DNA of 64,000 nt from Glycine soja (lineage: Eukaryota; Streptophyta; Magnoliopsida; Fabales; Fabaceae): positions 35,289,718 through 35,353,717 of the forward strand of contig NC_041021.1 in assembly GCF_004193775.1 (NCBI RefSeq), given 5' to 3'. The position numbers and the translations under genes were made by a program. Positions 23,199 through 34,760 of the stretch are shown here, one piece after another. The notes below the pieces were generated by a model. It searched no databases, had not been told where the DNA came from, and worked only from the letters and a program-made list of their open reading frames with translations. Each line of letters starts with the position of its first letter. Position 1 is the stretch's first letter.

Positions 23199-24175
23199 GA
23201 TTACATTAGTTGTGGCATGATCATAGTTGTAAGTAGTTTGCTCGAGACCATCAAAGAGAAAAAATTATTGGACCTAACTTTATGTAGAATCAAAGAGTTG
23301 CTAGGAACTAATAAGGTCGTGGATGTCAATTTAGGAAATGATGGTATCTTAAGGTTTAAGCATAGAGTTTGTGTACCTCAAGATTCAAAGATCAAACAAA
23401 TTATTTTGAATGAAGGACACAAGAATAAGCTTAGCCTCACCTAATCACGACAAAGAAGATGTTTTGGTGGTTTGACATAAAGAAAGATGTAGTAAAGTAT
23501 GTGGTGACTTTTTTGACCTGTTAGAAAGCCAAGATTGAACATCAGAGTCCTAGTGGTTTGTTACAAACAATAGAAGTTCCTGAGTGGAAATGAGAGAGTA
23601 TTGCAATGGATTTTGTTGTGAATTTACCTAAGAGGGTTAGAAGGTTTGATGCTATATGGGTTATAGTTGATAGGTTGACAAAGTGTGCTCACTTTTTAGC
23701 CATTAACATTAAGTAGTATAACTTGAAAAGGTTGACTTGGTTGTACATCAAGGAAGTTGTGTGTTTACATGAAGTGCCTTCTATCATCATATTTGATAGA
23801 GACCTGAGGTTCACATTGAGGTTTTGGCAAAGTTTGCATGAGGCATTGGGCACTAAGTTGAAACTTAGTTTCACCTATCACCCTCTGACATATGGACTGT
23901 TTTGAGCGAACGATTCAGTCGCTTGAGGATCTTTTGTGATCATGTCTTTTGGATCATCTTGGAAGATGGAATGATGTTTTACCTTTGGTAGAATTAACAT
24001 ACAATAATAGATTTCCTCAAGCATTGAGATTACACCATTTGAGGATCTATATGGTAGGAAATGTAGGACACCACTATGTTGGTATCAAGATGGAACATAT
24101 TGTTTTGTTGGACCTGAGCTAATAGAACAAGCTATGGAAAAGGTCAAGAGGATTCAAGACAACATGAAGGTTACC
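23199..24175 (+). pseudogene. Integrase of the Tekay-like element, 3' truncated
   Basis: Continues the element cut at 13143. Readable parts: KIEHQSPSGLLQTIEVPEWK, IAMDFVVNLPK (first catalytic Asp), IWVIVDRLTKCAHFLAI, EVPSIIIFDRDLRFTLRFWQ (second Asp) and FTYHPLT. The segment around the catalytic Glu is frameshifted after 23900, and LTYNNRFPQAL-like sequence appears near 24000. Stops include TAG 23522-23524 at an expected Gln. The domain ends against the Tat remnant at about 24175, and the C-terminal chromatin-targeting part and the 3' LTR are absent. Confidence 0.8.
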
Positions 24176-25228
24176 CATAAAACTTCAGGTGGGTTGCATT
24201 CCATGTTCTTGGAATTCTTTGCCATCCCGCTCTTATAGTCACTACACTTCGTTATCGAAGTTGATTATGACCCTGAAGGGACTTTCCCAGTTGGGGCCAA
24301 GCTTTCCCGCTCAGGGATCTTTTCTGGCTTTACCTCGGACTCACCTAATGAGATTGCCAAGTTGAAAGGCTCATGGTCGAACCTTTGTATTGTATCTCCT
24401 TGTTGCTCATAGTTTAGCAGCTTCTTCCTTAATCTTTGCTATTTCTCATACTTTCGCAGTGGTTTCAAGTTCCAACCTCATATTTTCTTCATCTTGCTAT
24501 TGCTGGAACAATAGTCTCCTTGTCGACGGTTCCCGGACTTCAATGGGGATCATGGCATCTGTGCCATATGTGAGTCACTAAGGAGTTTCATTGGTTGATG
24601 TCTAGGGTGAACAGTGGTACGCCCAGAGTATATTATAGAGTTCTTCTTTCTATAGGCCCTTAGACTTGTTGAGTCTAGTACGCAGGGCCCTGAGGATGAC
24701 TCTATTAGCTGCCGCTACATGTCCGTTAGTCTGAGGATGTTTGACAGAGGTGACTAGGTGCTTGATGTCTAGCCTTGTCAGGAATTCTTCGTAAGTTTGA
24801 GCTTTGAATTAAGTGTCAATGGCGTATGGGAGGTCGTACCTACAAATAAGGTGTTTCCAGATGAATTTCTCCACCTCATTGGCCATAGTTTCCTATAGTG
24901 GTATTGCTTATATCCACTTGGTGAAGTATTCGATGATGACTAGTAAGTATTTGACTACTCCTGGGGCCTTTGGTAGTGGTCCCAGGATGTCCATTCCTCA
25001 CATGGAGAAAGGCCAAAGGGAGCTCAGACTGTGAAGATTGTTAGGAGGAGTGTGTGGCACGTCTGCAAACTCTTGGCATCGCCTGGACCTCTTGGTAAAG
25101 TCAAGGGCATCTACTTTGAGTGTTGGCTAGTAGTAGCCGACTCGCACTACTTAGGAGGCTAAGGAACGTCCTCTGGTATGGAGACCAAAGATCCCTTCGT
25201 GAAGTTCTCTCATGATGTAATCTGTCTG
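24176..25228 (-). pseudogene. Integrase of the Tat-type remnant, heavily decayed
   Basis: No long frame. The C-terminal signature is readable on the minus strand: KLGPNWESPFRV near 24270-24310 and, at the very end, RTWNATHLKFY near 24180-24210. This matches the consensus tail of Tat integrases (WNA..LR.YY). The zinc-binding start is near 25229-25260. Multiple frameshifts and stops separate these blocks. Confidence 0.65.
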
Positions 25229-26120
25229 TCAACAATTTAGGCATTCGAGTAGGGGTGTTGTCAACCCTCTTTTGAATAGGTCGCCATCAAGGATGACGTA
25301 GTAGTTAGCCTTCCATTTGAGGCCTCGGGCTTTGTCCTCGTTTGGTGGTAGGACCCCCCGAATTAAGAAATTCTTGTAGGGAGTCATCCAGTTTGGTTCT
25401 TCCTCTTCTTCGGCCATAATTTCCTCAACATCTATGATGGGAGTTTGGAACATCTCTTGGATGATGATCTTAAGGTGCCCAGCCTTCTTGGTGCAGCCCA
25501 GCTTAGAGAGCAGGTCTGCTCGTGTATTACTTTCCCTGGGGATGTAGTACATTTTGAAACATTCGAAATTTTTTATGAGAGACTTTGCTATGTGATAGTA
25601 CTTGAGCAATACTGTTTCCTTGGCCTAGTATCTATTGGCAACCTGTCCTTAGACAAGTTGAGTTTATGTAGCACGTAGCCTCTAGGCTCTGACTTCTCTT
25701 GCTAGCTTTAGACCTGCAATGAGTGCCTTGTACTCTGCCTAGTTGTTGGAGGCTTTAAAGTTGAGCTTGAGAGCTCATTCTAGAGTGATATTGTCAGGGC
25801 CTTCGAGGATGACCCTTGCCTCGCTTTGTTTTATGTTGGATGCACCGTCAATGTAAAGGGTCCACTAGTCTAGGGCCAAGCTACCATCCTTCCTACGAGT
25901 TCAGGCCTTCTCAAAACCCGTTTGATGGGGTAGTTCATCTTGACTACACTTTATGACTCTGTAAGTCGGGCCTAAGTCATTGGGCCAAGGTGATGAGTGC
26001 TAGCGCCACCTTTTCGATCATTTGGCCGTGCTTCTTTGAGTCATGGAGCATGCAACTGGTGAAATAGATAGGGAGCTGATGCTTCCCTTCCTCTTGTACG
26101 AGGGCTGAGCTAACGACTTC
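25229..26120 (-). pseudogene. RNase H region and pre-integrase of the Tat-type remnant
   Basis: From 26120 the minus strand reads EEGKHQLPIYFTS, then MIEKVALALITLA, the RNase H core of Tat elements. A better-kept frame at 25229-25609 carries HIAKSLIKNFECFKMYYIPR and NTRADLLSKLG (end of RNase H), an acidic linker, and LKWKANYYVILDGDLFKRG leading into the integrase zinc region. A one-base shift and several stops interrupt it. Confidence 0.75.
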
Positions 26121-26700
26121 ATCAGATGGTTGCCAGGCAAATAAATCTGTGTTTTTAAGTAGTATGTCAGCAATACGCCGGTGCTAGTGACTGGTGAGGT
26201 CCCTACTAAGCCGCATGCATTGCCCGGGTTTAGGATCAAGTTGTAGTTAGACAAGCTCTTCGATGGGTTTTGGACCTCTGCCGGAGGTGTCATCTCATGG
26301 ATCTATGTCAAATTCATTGCCTAGGCTAGCTTGGTAGACGGCCAGGGCTCGAATTTGAGACACTTCGTCCATAGTCATGAATTGAGTGCCTTCAGCAGTT
26401 ATGGGGTAAGGACTAGCAGGCTCCCAGATGGAAGGATATAGTGCTACCTTTAGGCTTTCTACATAAAACTATCGTGCTTGCTTTTGGTCAGCCTTGATGG
26501 TTACAATCTCCCCTATCAGTGTAGGGAATTTCATTTTCAAATGAGGCGTGGAGACTATGGCTCCAAGCTCGTTAAGTGTCTTTCTGCCAATTAAGCCAAA
26601 GTATGATGTGTCCACATCAACCAGTAGACATCTCATGGTGAAGCTCCTGGAGAGCTTACCTTGACCAAAGGTGGTCATCAAGTCCACGTACCCTTTGGTC
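26100..26700 (-). pseudogene. Aspartic protease and protease-RT linker of the Tat-type remnant
   Basis: 26469-26687 has the end of the protease domain: SRSFTMRCLLVDVDTSYFGL, IGRKTLNELGAIVSTPHLKM and KFPTLIGEIVTIKADQKQAR, the Tat pattern of a (V/I)GR.TL..L. flap-side motif followed by KFPT. The linker then continues to DLFAWQPSD near 26130, where the sequence jumps to RNase H. The catalytic Asp segment (upstream, near 26780-26900) is frameshifted. Confidence 0.72.
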
Positions 26701-27478
26701 TCTGCTCTCTCACCTACAAAGCCGAGGAATGGACCGGAGTGAGGATGGACGGTGTTGGTTTAGACCTCGAGTCTCTAGAAGGTTTTCTAGTACATGATAT
26801 CAATTGGATTGCTCTTATTGATGAGGGCCTTGGACATTATGAAGTTCGCAATGATGATGGAGACAACCATAGGGTCGTCCTTGTTGACAGGGTTGATGCC
26901 CTTGAAGTCCCTATCCGTGAAGGTGATAGGAGGGAGACTTCGCTGTAAGGGTGCGTCAACAAAGTTAATGTCAATGTCCTGGATGACTTGCAAGTGATAT
27001 TTTCAGGATTGGTTGGACTGTCCCCCATAGAAAAATCCGCCCACAATGGTGTTGATTACACCTCTGATTTGCTGGGCAGGTTCCTATTCTTATGGAGGTT
27101 GTCGCTCACATCATTGTTGCTAGTGTCTTTGTCAGCCTCAGTCTTTTGCTCTTCTTCTGTCTGCTTCCTGGTTCCTGTGCTTTTATGTCCTTCGAGTTTT
27201 GCTTCTACTTGGTGACTGTCTAGTCTCTTAACAAACTTGGCTAAGTACCCAGCCTGTATAAGTTCTTCTATCTTGTCCTTTAGGGCATATTAGTCTTCGG
27301 TGTTATAAGCAATACCACGATGATATCTGTAGTATTTGGTTGCTTCTGAGCCCGACCTAGGACGTTTCATCTGGGGTAGTCGGATGGGTACCTCAAGGTT
27401 GAATGCTTCCTCAAGAATCATGGTGTGATTGGCCGTTAGGGGTATGTAGCAATCGTACCTGGGCCATTTGAAGAGAAG

Positions 27479-28381
27479 CTAGCGCTTGTTTGGCTTATGC
27501 CTCTTGTCTGACTTGTGCAAGTTGGCTTTGGTGTTTGATTCATTCTTGTTGTGCCTCTGTCCGGCTTGGTGGACTTCATTCCGGAATCTAGACATTTCTT
27601 CCATCTGGATGTAGCCCTTGGCTCGCTCGCATAGCTCATCCATGCAACCGGGTGGTTTTTCGCGCAGACTATCTATGATCTTGCTGGGGTGTAAGGCGAT
27701 GAGCATGGAATGCAATGCTACCTTGGGGTTAAGATTTTGGATCTGGACACCTGTGCGCCCAAATCTGTCCATGAGTTTTCTAAGGTATTCATCGTCTTCT
27801 GGTCGCAAACTGGCTAAGGCGGTCAAGGTCATGCAGTAAGACCTACTGGTGGCGTATAACGCATTGAATCATTCAATCAGGGTGTCAAAGCTTTCTATGG
27901 ACCTAGGTGGGAGTCCTCCGTACCAGGTCAATGTTGCCACCTTGAGGGACATAGGGAAGACATGACATAGAATCGTGTCGTCATTGGTGTAGAGGTTTGC
28001 CTGTGTCAGGAAAGCATCCAGATGCTCGTTTGTATTTGTTGTCCCATCGTACCGGTCGAGGTTAAGTGGTTTCCACCCTAAGGGTATGTCTGCCTCCATA
28101 ATGCAATTGACAAAAGCATTCTGATAGATAGTCCACCCTACTGGACGGTGCATGTGGGAGAGACTTAAGCTATCTGCAGTGTTACTTGTGCGTCGGGGGT
28201 GTGATTCCCCTTGGGTGTGTTCAGGCAAGGTGTGGGCAGTTTTCTCGTCGCCCTGGGAATGTTTGAGACGAGCCCCCAGTTGGTCATGGTCAACCTTTAG
28301 CTTTGTCAACTCCTCCTTGTGGCGTCACTCCATTTCCGTGATGCGGTTTTGGAGTTGTTGTAGAGTGTTTGTGTCTTTCAT
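27479..28381 (-). pseudogene. gag of the Tat-type remnant
   Basis: The likely start is ATG 28379-28381. A TGA at 28325-28327 falls where Trp is expected (MEWRHKEE-like). 27869-28309 is open: coiled-coil-like KLKVDHDQLGARLK, then NAFVNCIMEADIPLGWKPLN, LDRYDGTTNTNEHLDAFLTQ and LTWYGGLPPRSIESFDTL, the conserved Tat capsid. After a TGA at 27869-27871 the frame continues (27479-27832) through LRPEDDEYLRKLMDRFGRTG and MDELCERAKGYIQMEEM. Further left, YHRGIAYNTED and YALKDKIEELI mark the nucleocapsid region. Confidence 0.82.
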
Positions 28382-28500
28382 AGCTATCGAATGAGGATGG
28401 GAGTCTGCTTAGGGGTCTCGCATTTGAGGCCAAACTGAGTTCTAACCATGTATGAATGAGAGAGAATTGACAAGAGGCCGCAGGGTATTTTTTACCGTAG

Positions 28501-28517
28501 CCTCACGGTGGGCGCCA
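28501..28517 (-). other. Tat-type primer binding site
   Basis: On the minus strand TGGCGCCCACCGTGAGG, close to the TGGCGCCCACCGTGGGG site typical of Tat/Ogre-type elements, just inside the 5' LTR. Confidence 0.8.
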
Positions 28518-28519
28518 AA

Positions 28520-29156
28520 TTTTCATACCAAAATCTGGAACTGTGACACGTCAAGGTTGATGTGGTTGAGTAGGGTCCCAAACATCACATGTCGGCTTGG
28601 AGAGATACCTTTGATAGGAGGGGGGACTTGCAAAACAAAGGACTCCAATGCTCAAGTAAGAATATGAGTGAGGAAAGTAAAGCACTCGTATGAGCGAGAG
28701 AGAGAGAGAGAGGCATAGGCTTGTTGCTCGTGTCCTGAGTGGGTATTGATCTCGCGTAGAGGGTTTGATGGAACCTGTATTTAATATAGTTGAGTATGGT
28801 TATTGGCCCTTGTTTGTAGGGGCTATTGTAGCCTTTGCAAATAATTCTCGGCTTGTAGATAATAGCCAAGAGCTTAAAGATAATGTTAGAGATAAACATT
28901 TTCTTATAGATAAAAGGTAGCTGATACTCGTACCTTGTAGTTAATGTGTGGCATTATAGATAATTAATTACCTACCAATAGATTAGATATTCAAATACAT
29001 TTGATTATTAATAGGTTAGAGATAACCTGTTTGTCAGGGGAGCCGGGCTGCTAAGGACTAGGCGTCCGTGCTCTTGTAGCAAGGCTGGCGTGGAGGGTGG
29101 ACACATGTCTTTGAGTGCCATGTAGGATGCCACGTGTATTTTATGGGTCTTGGACA
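28520..29156 (-). repeat. Tat-type 5' LTR, boundaries approximate
   Basis: It lies between the primer site and a TGTCCAAGACCC start (minus strand) at 29156. It contains a (GA)n run near 28694-28712. No second copy is present in the window, so the ends cannot be confirmed by comparison. Confidence 0.6.
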
Positions 29157-29929
29157 ATATAGGTTTTCAAGTCAATATTGAAATCCTTAAATTTAATTAC
29201 ATTCAGATATAACTAAATAAGAAAAATATTTACAAAGCACTCATAGACTACTCTATTAGAGTCAATTCATATGCTTATCAGTTAAAATAATTACATTGTG
29301 ATCACATTCTATCCAACATGCCAATGCCTATCAGAGAGTTGTATGAATATACCTATCAATTAAAAAGGTCAATTCATATCTCTCAATGAATTACTCTCCA
29401 GACTGACTCCATTAAACAAGATATACACAAAGAATTATAATAAAATCATCATTTACTCAATTCTACGCATATGATGCCAACATTGTTAACTTAAATTTGA
29501 CATCAATTAGAACTATAAAGCTAAGGGGCTCAAGCAAAGTGAAAGGTAAAATAGAAAATAAATGGAGTGAATTACATACTTCTACATGCATGCTCACCAA
29601 CTTCCATTGTCACCTTTACCTTGGCATCCCTAAAATGAGCACTTCATATCAGCTTATTTTCAATATATCAATTCGTATATTATAGGTTACACAAGATCTA
29701 ATAAACCTACATGAACCTCAATTAATGCAAGTAAATAAAAGGATTTCATAACTCACGAATTTATCATATTACAAGTAGTGGCAACTCAAAACTTAATCCA
29801 CCCCTTGGAATTATGAATTTGCCAAAAAAAAAAACATGTACATATAGAAAATCAATATTTTGAAACCATGAGCAACAAGAGATAGATGTTGAAGATAGCT
29901 CTACAGCAAGAGGATAGGTGTTGAGAGAA
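29157..29929. other. Intergenic AT-rich stretch
   Basis: I see no gene, repeat pair or transposon end here. Confidence 0.5.
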
Positions 29930-30575
29930 TTCATTTTCACTGCTCTCCAACAATACCATATCCTAAAATTGAAGTTTTTGTTTATGCTTTGTGGACTCAA
30001 TGGAAGCATCATAATGACAAGGTTTGGGACAATTTGGGAAAGCCAATCAACGTATGCATGCAACAATCCACACAATAAGTATTTGATTGGCAGACTCTTC
30101 AACAAAATTGCAGCGCATCCTCAGGTCGAGATTTAGCATTCCGAACTCGCTGGAATCCTCCCCCATATGACTTTGTCAAATGCAATGTCAATGCGTCAAT
30201 TTTTCAAGGATCCCAACCCCTTGGAGGATGAAGCCTAAGCTCTTTCTAATGCCTTTAGCGGGATATCCTCATAAGCACATAACAAGGTCACTAGAGAATC
30301 TAATTGCAAGAAAATCCTCGACTGCATAAAGATTAAAATATTCCATAACAATGAAGCAAGAGACTTATTAAGGAGTTGTGTTCAAGGGTTATCATCTTTG
30401 CAAAACTATCATTTTCAGTTTGTAAGCCAACTAACCGATCAAGTTGTCCATCCTTTGACAAGGTTATTTACATCTTTTGCTTATCTACAAGTTTTTTGAT
30501 CATAGCCCTTCTTATATTAAACCTTTTATTATCAGTGATACAATATAATCATCATTCCCTAAAAACATCAACTTG
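29930..30575 (+). pseudogene. LINE-type (RVT_3) RNase H remnant
   Basis: A plus-strand reading of 29975-30060 gives ALWTQWKHHNDKVWDN, the ALW..WK.RN..VW motif found just before the RNase H-like domain of plant LINEs. About 100 bases later comes TRWNPPPYDFVKCNVNASIF, the usual start of that domain (W.PPP.G..KCNVDA). Near 30370-30480 come CVQGLSSLQNYHFQFVSQLT and VHPLTRLFTSFA, matching its C-terminal histidine and LA(R) segment. Several stops and frameshifts separate the blocks. The first metal-binding Asp is Asn here (NVNAS). No endonuclease or RT part is visible, so this is a 5'-truncated relic. Confidence 0.65.
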
Positions 30576-31009
30576 AAATAGTACAAATTTCATATTTGAC
30601 TAATAGTTAAAATTTTATTTTTGAGTGAAAAAATGGATCCATTCAAAAGTCCATACCGATCAACAGACGAAGGAACTAAAATTATAAAATTAAAAATTAT
30701 AGGGAAACCAAAATTATAATGTTGCATAAAATAAATATGTTGTAATAAATGAACTAAAATAATTGTAGAAGAATATTTTTAATAAATAGTGGCCCACAAC
30801 CAAACAAAGAATGTTAAATAAAAACTTTATTTAAAACTAAAATTGTATTAATTTAAATATTTTATATTCATTTTAATTAAAATTATATTAATTAAAATAT
30901 ATCTGTGATAAGAAAGGTAATCATGAAATTATTTTAAGTAATACACATGTAAAATATTTTACAACAAAATTTGTTTCTAATTAGTTAAAATAAAAATAGC
31001 CTAATTATA
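30576..31009. other. AT-rich intergenic stretch before the inverted duplication
   Basis: Very AT-rich; nothing recognised. Confidence 0.5.
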
Positions 31010-31559
31010 GGTTTACTCTAAGCCCAATTTTGGTTGGGCAATTGATATTTATACCTCCATCTCTTAATAATATACCACTCTGTCTTGTTTTTCCCCCAAA
31101 AATGTCCTCAGTCAAATTAAATATTATCATTGAAATATACCTTCCTCTTATGGTAACTGACAATGTTGAAAGAAATTGAAGAAAGCAGAAGTGTGAAAGT
31201 GAAAGACATTTTCTTAAATCTAAATCTACCCATTCATGTTTTATTTTCCTTGTATTTTTGCTTGTAATTTTTTATGAATAAAAATAGGATTGCAAGGATA
31301 ATTGTATCCTACGTGTAGTTTCTTACTCTATCACCAGTCTTTGTCGACAAAGTTTCTCTGGTGCAATATTATGGCTATAAAGCAGGTTTTGGAAGCAATA
31401 AGACTTGACATAGTTTGGTGAGTGAATATCCATAAGAAGGAAGGTTAGATATGTTTATGGTACAATAACTTGGTGCACTATCCTTCATTTTCACAGATGG
31501 AGAGGTTTTTTATTTCTATTCTCTTTCTAAAAGTTATTTGTTTTAGTGTTTCCTGGTTT

Positions 31560-31920
31560 TGCTGAAGTTAAATTGAGAAACTTGCAAAGACTAAAGTTTA
31601 AAGGGAACAACTTAAGGAAGGACAAAATATCAATCGTGATCTTTCTGCTCTTGGAGATTTGATATCAACTTTAGCAGCTAAAAGTAACCATATTCCATAT
31701 AGATATATCTTAATACATAAATATAAGTTTTAATCATGGTATTTCCATTTGGAAGTTACAAGAATTCTAAACTGATACATTTACTTCAAGACTCACAAGG
31801 TACGTCTAACAACTTCTTAGAAGGTACTTTGCCTTATGATATATAGGCAAGATGGGTGGGTTCAAGTAGTTGAATTTTCCAGGAATGACCTCTCTAGATA
31901 GCCGCCTTTGTACATAAATG
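31560..31920 (+). pseudogene. LRR-protein-like fragment, left arm
   Basis: Short readable pieces resemble leucine-rich repeats of plant receptor-like proteins: LRNLQRLKFKGNNLR near 31575-31617, and TSNNFLEGTLPYDI near 31804-31845. The pieces are in different frames with stops between them. The reverse copy at 48836-49180 gives the slightly better NNFLEGALPSDIGR. The family call is tentative because only about two repeats can be seen. Confidence 0.35.
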
Positions 31921-32729
31921 AAATTCCAGCTTAGACACTATTGAGGTGCTCAATGTGAATGTTTCCACTGTAAGTTTGTTTCTAAAAAAAGCAAAGCAAC
32001 TGATTATGTCTGGTAAAACTAACTAAAAAGCTAATTGGAAGCGAAAAAAACAATTTTAAATTTAGTGGATTTAGTAACATTTATTAAAATGTTACCAAAT
32101 CATAATAAAATAAAATTTTGTAACATTTATGATAAAAATGTTACTAAAAAACATGAATATTAAAGCTTCACTCTCCGACTATTCATTTTGACTGCTGCTT
32201 CTCTATTCTCGTTTAAACCTTTTAATTTTTAAAGCAACTTTCATTCACGTTCACCTTAGCTCATTGCGGTAAAAACACTCTGACTTTCACTCTCTCTCTC
32301 CCTCTTCCTCACTACGGTCCCTTAAGAAGCTTTCATCCCCCTTTCTCTTCCCTCAATGGATTCACCTTAGATTTTAATTTCGAACAAGCGTTGGAATTTC
32401 AATTTTGTCCACGAATTTCATTTACTCGCCCTTCTCGTTCATGCATCTTGTTCACTCATTCTTTCTGTGTTTTCTCTCTTATGATATCAAAAATCAGGAT
32501 CAGCTGGAGCTACACTAACCTAAGTATGTCCGGAGGTAATATTTCATTCATCAATTCATTTTTTTAAATTAGTTTCTATTTTCTTTTCATAATTATTTCC
32601 AATTTGTGCATATGTAAGATTTGAAGTTGGTTTAGGTTCTTGTGGTTGTTAGTGTCACTACTTAAAATAATAGTTTTAACATCGCTAGTTTAATATCGGT
32701 TTTCGAAAAAACCGATGTTAATAAAAACA

Positions 32730-33697
32730 TGTGAATGTATGTATACATGATTTTGATGATGTCAAAAGAAAAATCAAACAAGGCTCATTTTGCTTCAAGA
32801 TTAATACAAGGTTGTTTCAACAAACAAAGCCTTGATTCAAGATTTCTTCAAGATCAAGCCTTGCCACACAATGAAAGGTTTCAAGTCATTCAAGGCACAT
32901 GCAATCGATTACCAATGGTTTGAAAGTGTGTAATCGATTACACATCATATGTAATCGATTACCAGATACTTTGAACGTTGGGAACTCAAATTTTAAATGA
33001 AGGGTCACAACTGTTCAAGAAAAACTACTGTGTAATCGATTACACTAATTCTGTAATCGATTATCAGAGAGGATTTTCAAGGAATATCGCCAATAGTCAC
33101 ATCTTATCATTTGGATTTTGAATGGCCATCAAAGGCCTATATATATGTGTGACTTGGGACGAAATTGAAGAGAGAGTTTTGCTGGTCCAAAATGTCTTAT
33201 CCTCTCAAAAGACAATGAGAGAGATTCCAAAAGAACTTCATTGTCAAATGCTCTCTCAAAAGAAATCCTTAACCAAACACTTGCAAAATCAATAAGGATT
33301 CTTACATGATCTTCATTGTAATATTCTACTCTTGAAGAGAGAATTCTTCTTCCATTCTTCTTATTCAATGAGATTGGTTAAGAGACTGTGAGTCTCTTGT
33401 TGTAAAGGATTCCTGAACACAAGGGATGGGTTGTCCCTGTGTGGTTCAGAATTTGTAATGGATTTTACAAAGATAGTGGAAATCTCAAGTGGGTTGCTTG
33501 AGTACTGGATGTAGGCACGGGAAGTGGCCGAACTAGTATAAAACTGTGTTTGCATTCTCTCTTCCCTTATCTTATTTATTTTGTTGCAATCAATTGTGTC
33601 TTGCATGTTTATAGAACATTATTAAATTGATTGTTGTTGCTTCTTCTGCATTTTAAGCCTATCTCTCTTAAGATTATTGAGGTATCAAGGTCCAACA
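32730..33697 (+). repeat. SIRE-like solo LTR 1, with target duplication AAACA
   Basis: 968 bp, TGTGAATG...TCCAACA. Flanked by AAACA at 32725-32729 and 33698-33702, so the internal region has been lost by LTR-LTR recombination. It is closely similar to LTR 2 at 34761-35757 and lacks a 29-bp tandem duplication present there. It contains five (T)GTAATCGATTAC-type palindromes between 32898 and 33063. Confidence 0.92.
33138..33146 (+). promoter_or_regulatory. TATA-like element of solo LTR 1
   Basis: CCTATATATATG lies at the position that in LTR 2 reads CCTATAAATAGG. It is the likely core promoter of the LTR, slightly decayed. Confidence 0.5.
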
Positions 33698-33719
33698 AAA
33701 CACAGTGGCATTCTTCTAA

Positions 33720-34738
33720 ATAACATAAGTTTAGTAACATCGGGTTTTAAAAAACCGATGTTAACATCGGTTTTCTAAAAAACCGATGTTAACGAGCTGA
33801 TGTTAACATCAATTTTTTTAAAAAACCAATGTTGTGTTTTTACTTAAACTAAAACCCCAAATCCTTTTCTCCCCGCAACTCACCACTCTCATCGCCGCGA
33901 TTATCCTCCTCAACCAGTTGTTGTCACTGCCATCAATCGTCACGGTTGTCTTCGCCGTCACACTCATCGTCATCACCGTCATTGTTCAATGAGTTCATTA
34001 TTGCTTTCAGCCGCCGCAAGTCAAGGTCTACGAGGTTAGGGAGCTAGGCTTAGAGTCGGAGATTGTTGATTTTTAGGTACCTCATTTTGTTTATATGTAC
34101 ATTAGTTAAAGAACTTATATTAAGCAAGTGTTTTGTTCCTTCTTCAATTTGTTGGATATAGAAATGTCGTTCACTTTCTTTGGATAAACATTTTGTTGAT
34201 TTAGTGAGACAAGAGTGTGCCTAATGCCTTTCGTTCGACTAGTTTAAAATTGTGGCTTATAATTTTGCTAATATTTTCTAATAAGAAACTGATTGAACTG
34301 TACCTAGCTAGGAATAAAATGTTCTGTAAACAACAAAAATTGTTTGAGATAGAAATGGTGGTATATAGTGTCCTATACAATGTCAAAATTTTATATGCTA
34401 ACTAGAAGAATTGATTAAACCTTAATATTCCCAAACAAAAGGCCTTTCAAACTTCAAATTTGATATTTGTATATTTTTTGGTATCTTTAAAATCTGATCC
34501 TACATGACTTGTTCTCTTTTTTATTCAGTGGAAGAAACACTCTAATAGGATCAGATTGTTCATGTCTGACATTATTTGCTTAGAAAGGGGGAAGGTAAGG
34601 AAGACAATGTAGATGGAACTTTTTACTTACACCTCTCAAACTCTTATGATTCAAAATTTTAAGAATGGCCTCTCCTTTGAAGCTTAACCATGCATAGGAT
34701 TAGGAGTTGTCTTTGGATGGATCGAAGTTAATAATTAG
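33720..34738 (+). other. CACTA-1 5' region: sub-terminal hairpins and non-coding leader
   Basis: 33730-33835 contains alternating ACATCGGTTTT and AAAACCGATGTT units able to form hairpins. From 33850 the sequence is C-rich (TCGCCG, CTCATCG repeats), like a plant 5' UTR, then AT-rich up to the transposase start. No gene. Confidence 0.6.
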
Positions 34739-34760
34739 ATGGATCGAAGTTGGATGAACA

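Larger units (their letters stand above)
9873..24175 (+). mobile_element. Degraded Tekay-like Ty3/gypsy element, split by an Athila insertion
   Basis: Only a tail of the 5' LTR remains (9873-9922, ending CGGGTCGTTACA). A decayed methionine-type primer site (TGGTATTCGAG, from 9928) follows. Order on the plus strand is gag (10126-11210), protease (11242-11550), reverse transcriptase and RNase H (11653-13138), then integrase (23199-24175) after the inserted Athila element. This is the gypsy order with integrase last. Many in-frame stops lie at likely Gln or Arg codons. The 3' end of integrase and the 3' LTR are missing: the element stops abruptly against an oppositely oriented Tat remnant near 24175. 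The chromovirus/Tekay lineage is inferred from motif style only. Confidence 0.85.
24176..29156 (-). mobile_element. Tat-type Ty3/gypsy remnant with its RT deleted and 3' LTR missing
   Basis: The 5' LTR (about 28520-29156) and primer site TGGCGCCCACCGTGAGG (28501-28517) are on the right. The minus strand then has gag, protease, RNase H and integrase. Between the protease-RT linker (FAWQPSD) and RNase H (ALVQEEGKHQLPIYFTS) the whole reverse transcriptase is missing, with a junction near 26120. The pol tail WNATHLKFYG ends near 24176, directly against the oppositely oriented Tekay-like integrase. No 3' LTR was found. The lineage call rests on the primer site and motif style. Confidence 0.82.

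Noticed and set aside
26661..27215. Several overlapping plus-strand frames of 67-95 codons
   Set aside because: Antisense to the Tat-type gag/protease; no recognisable motifs.
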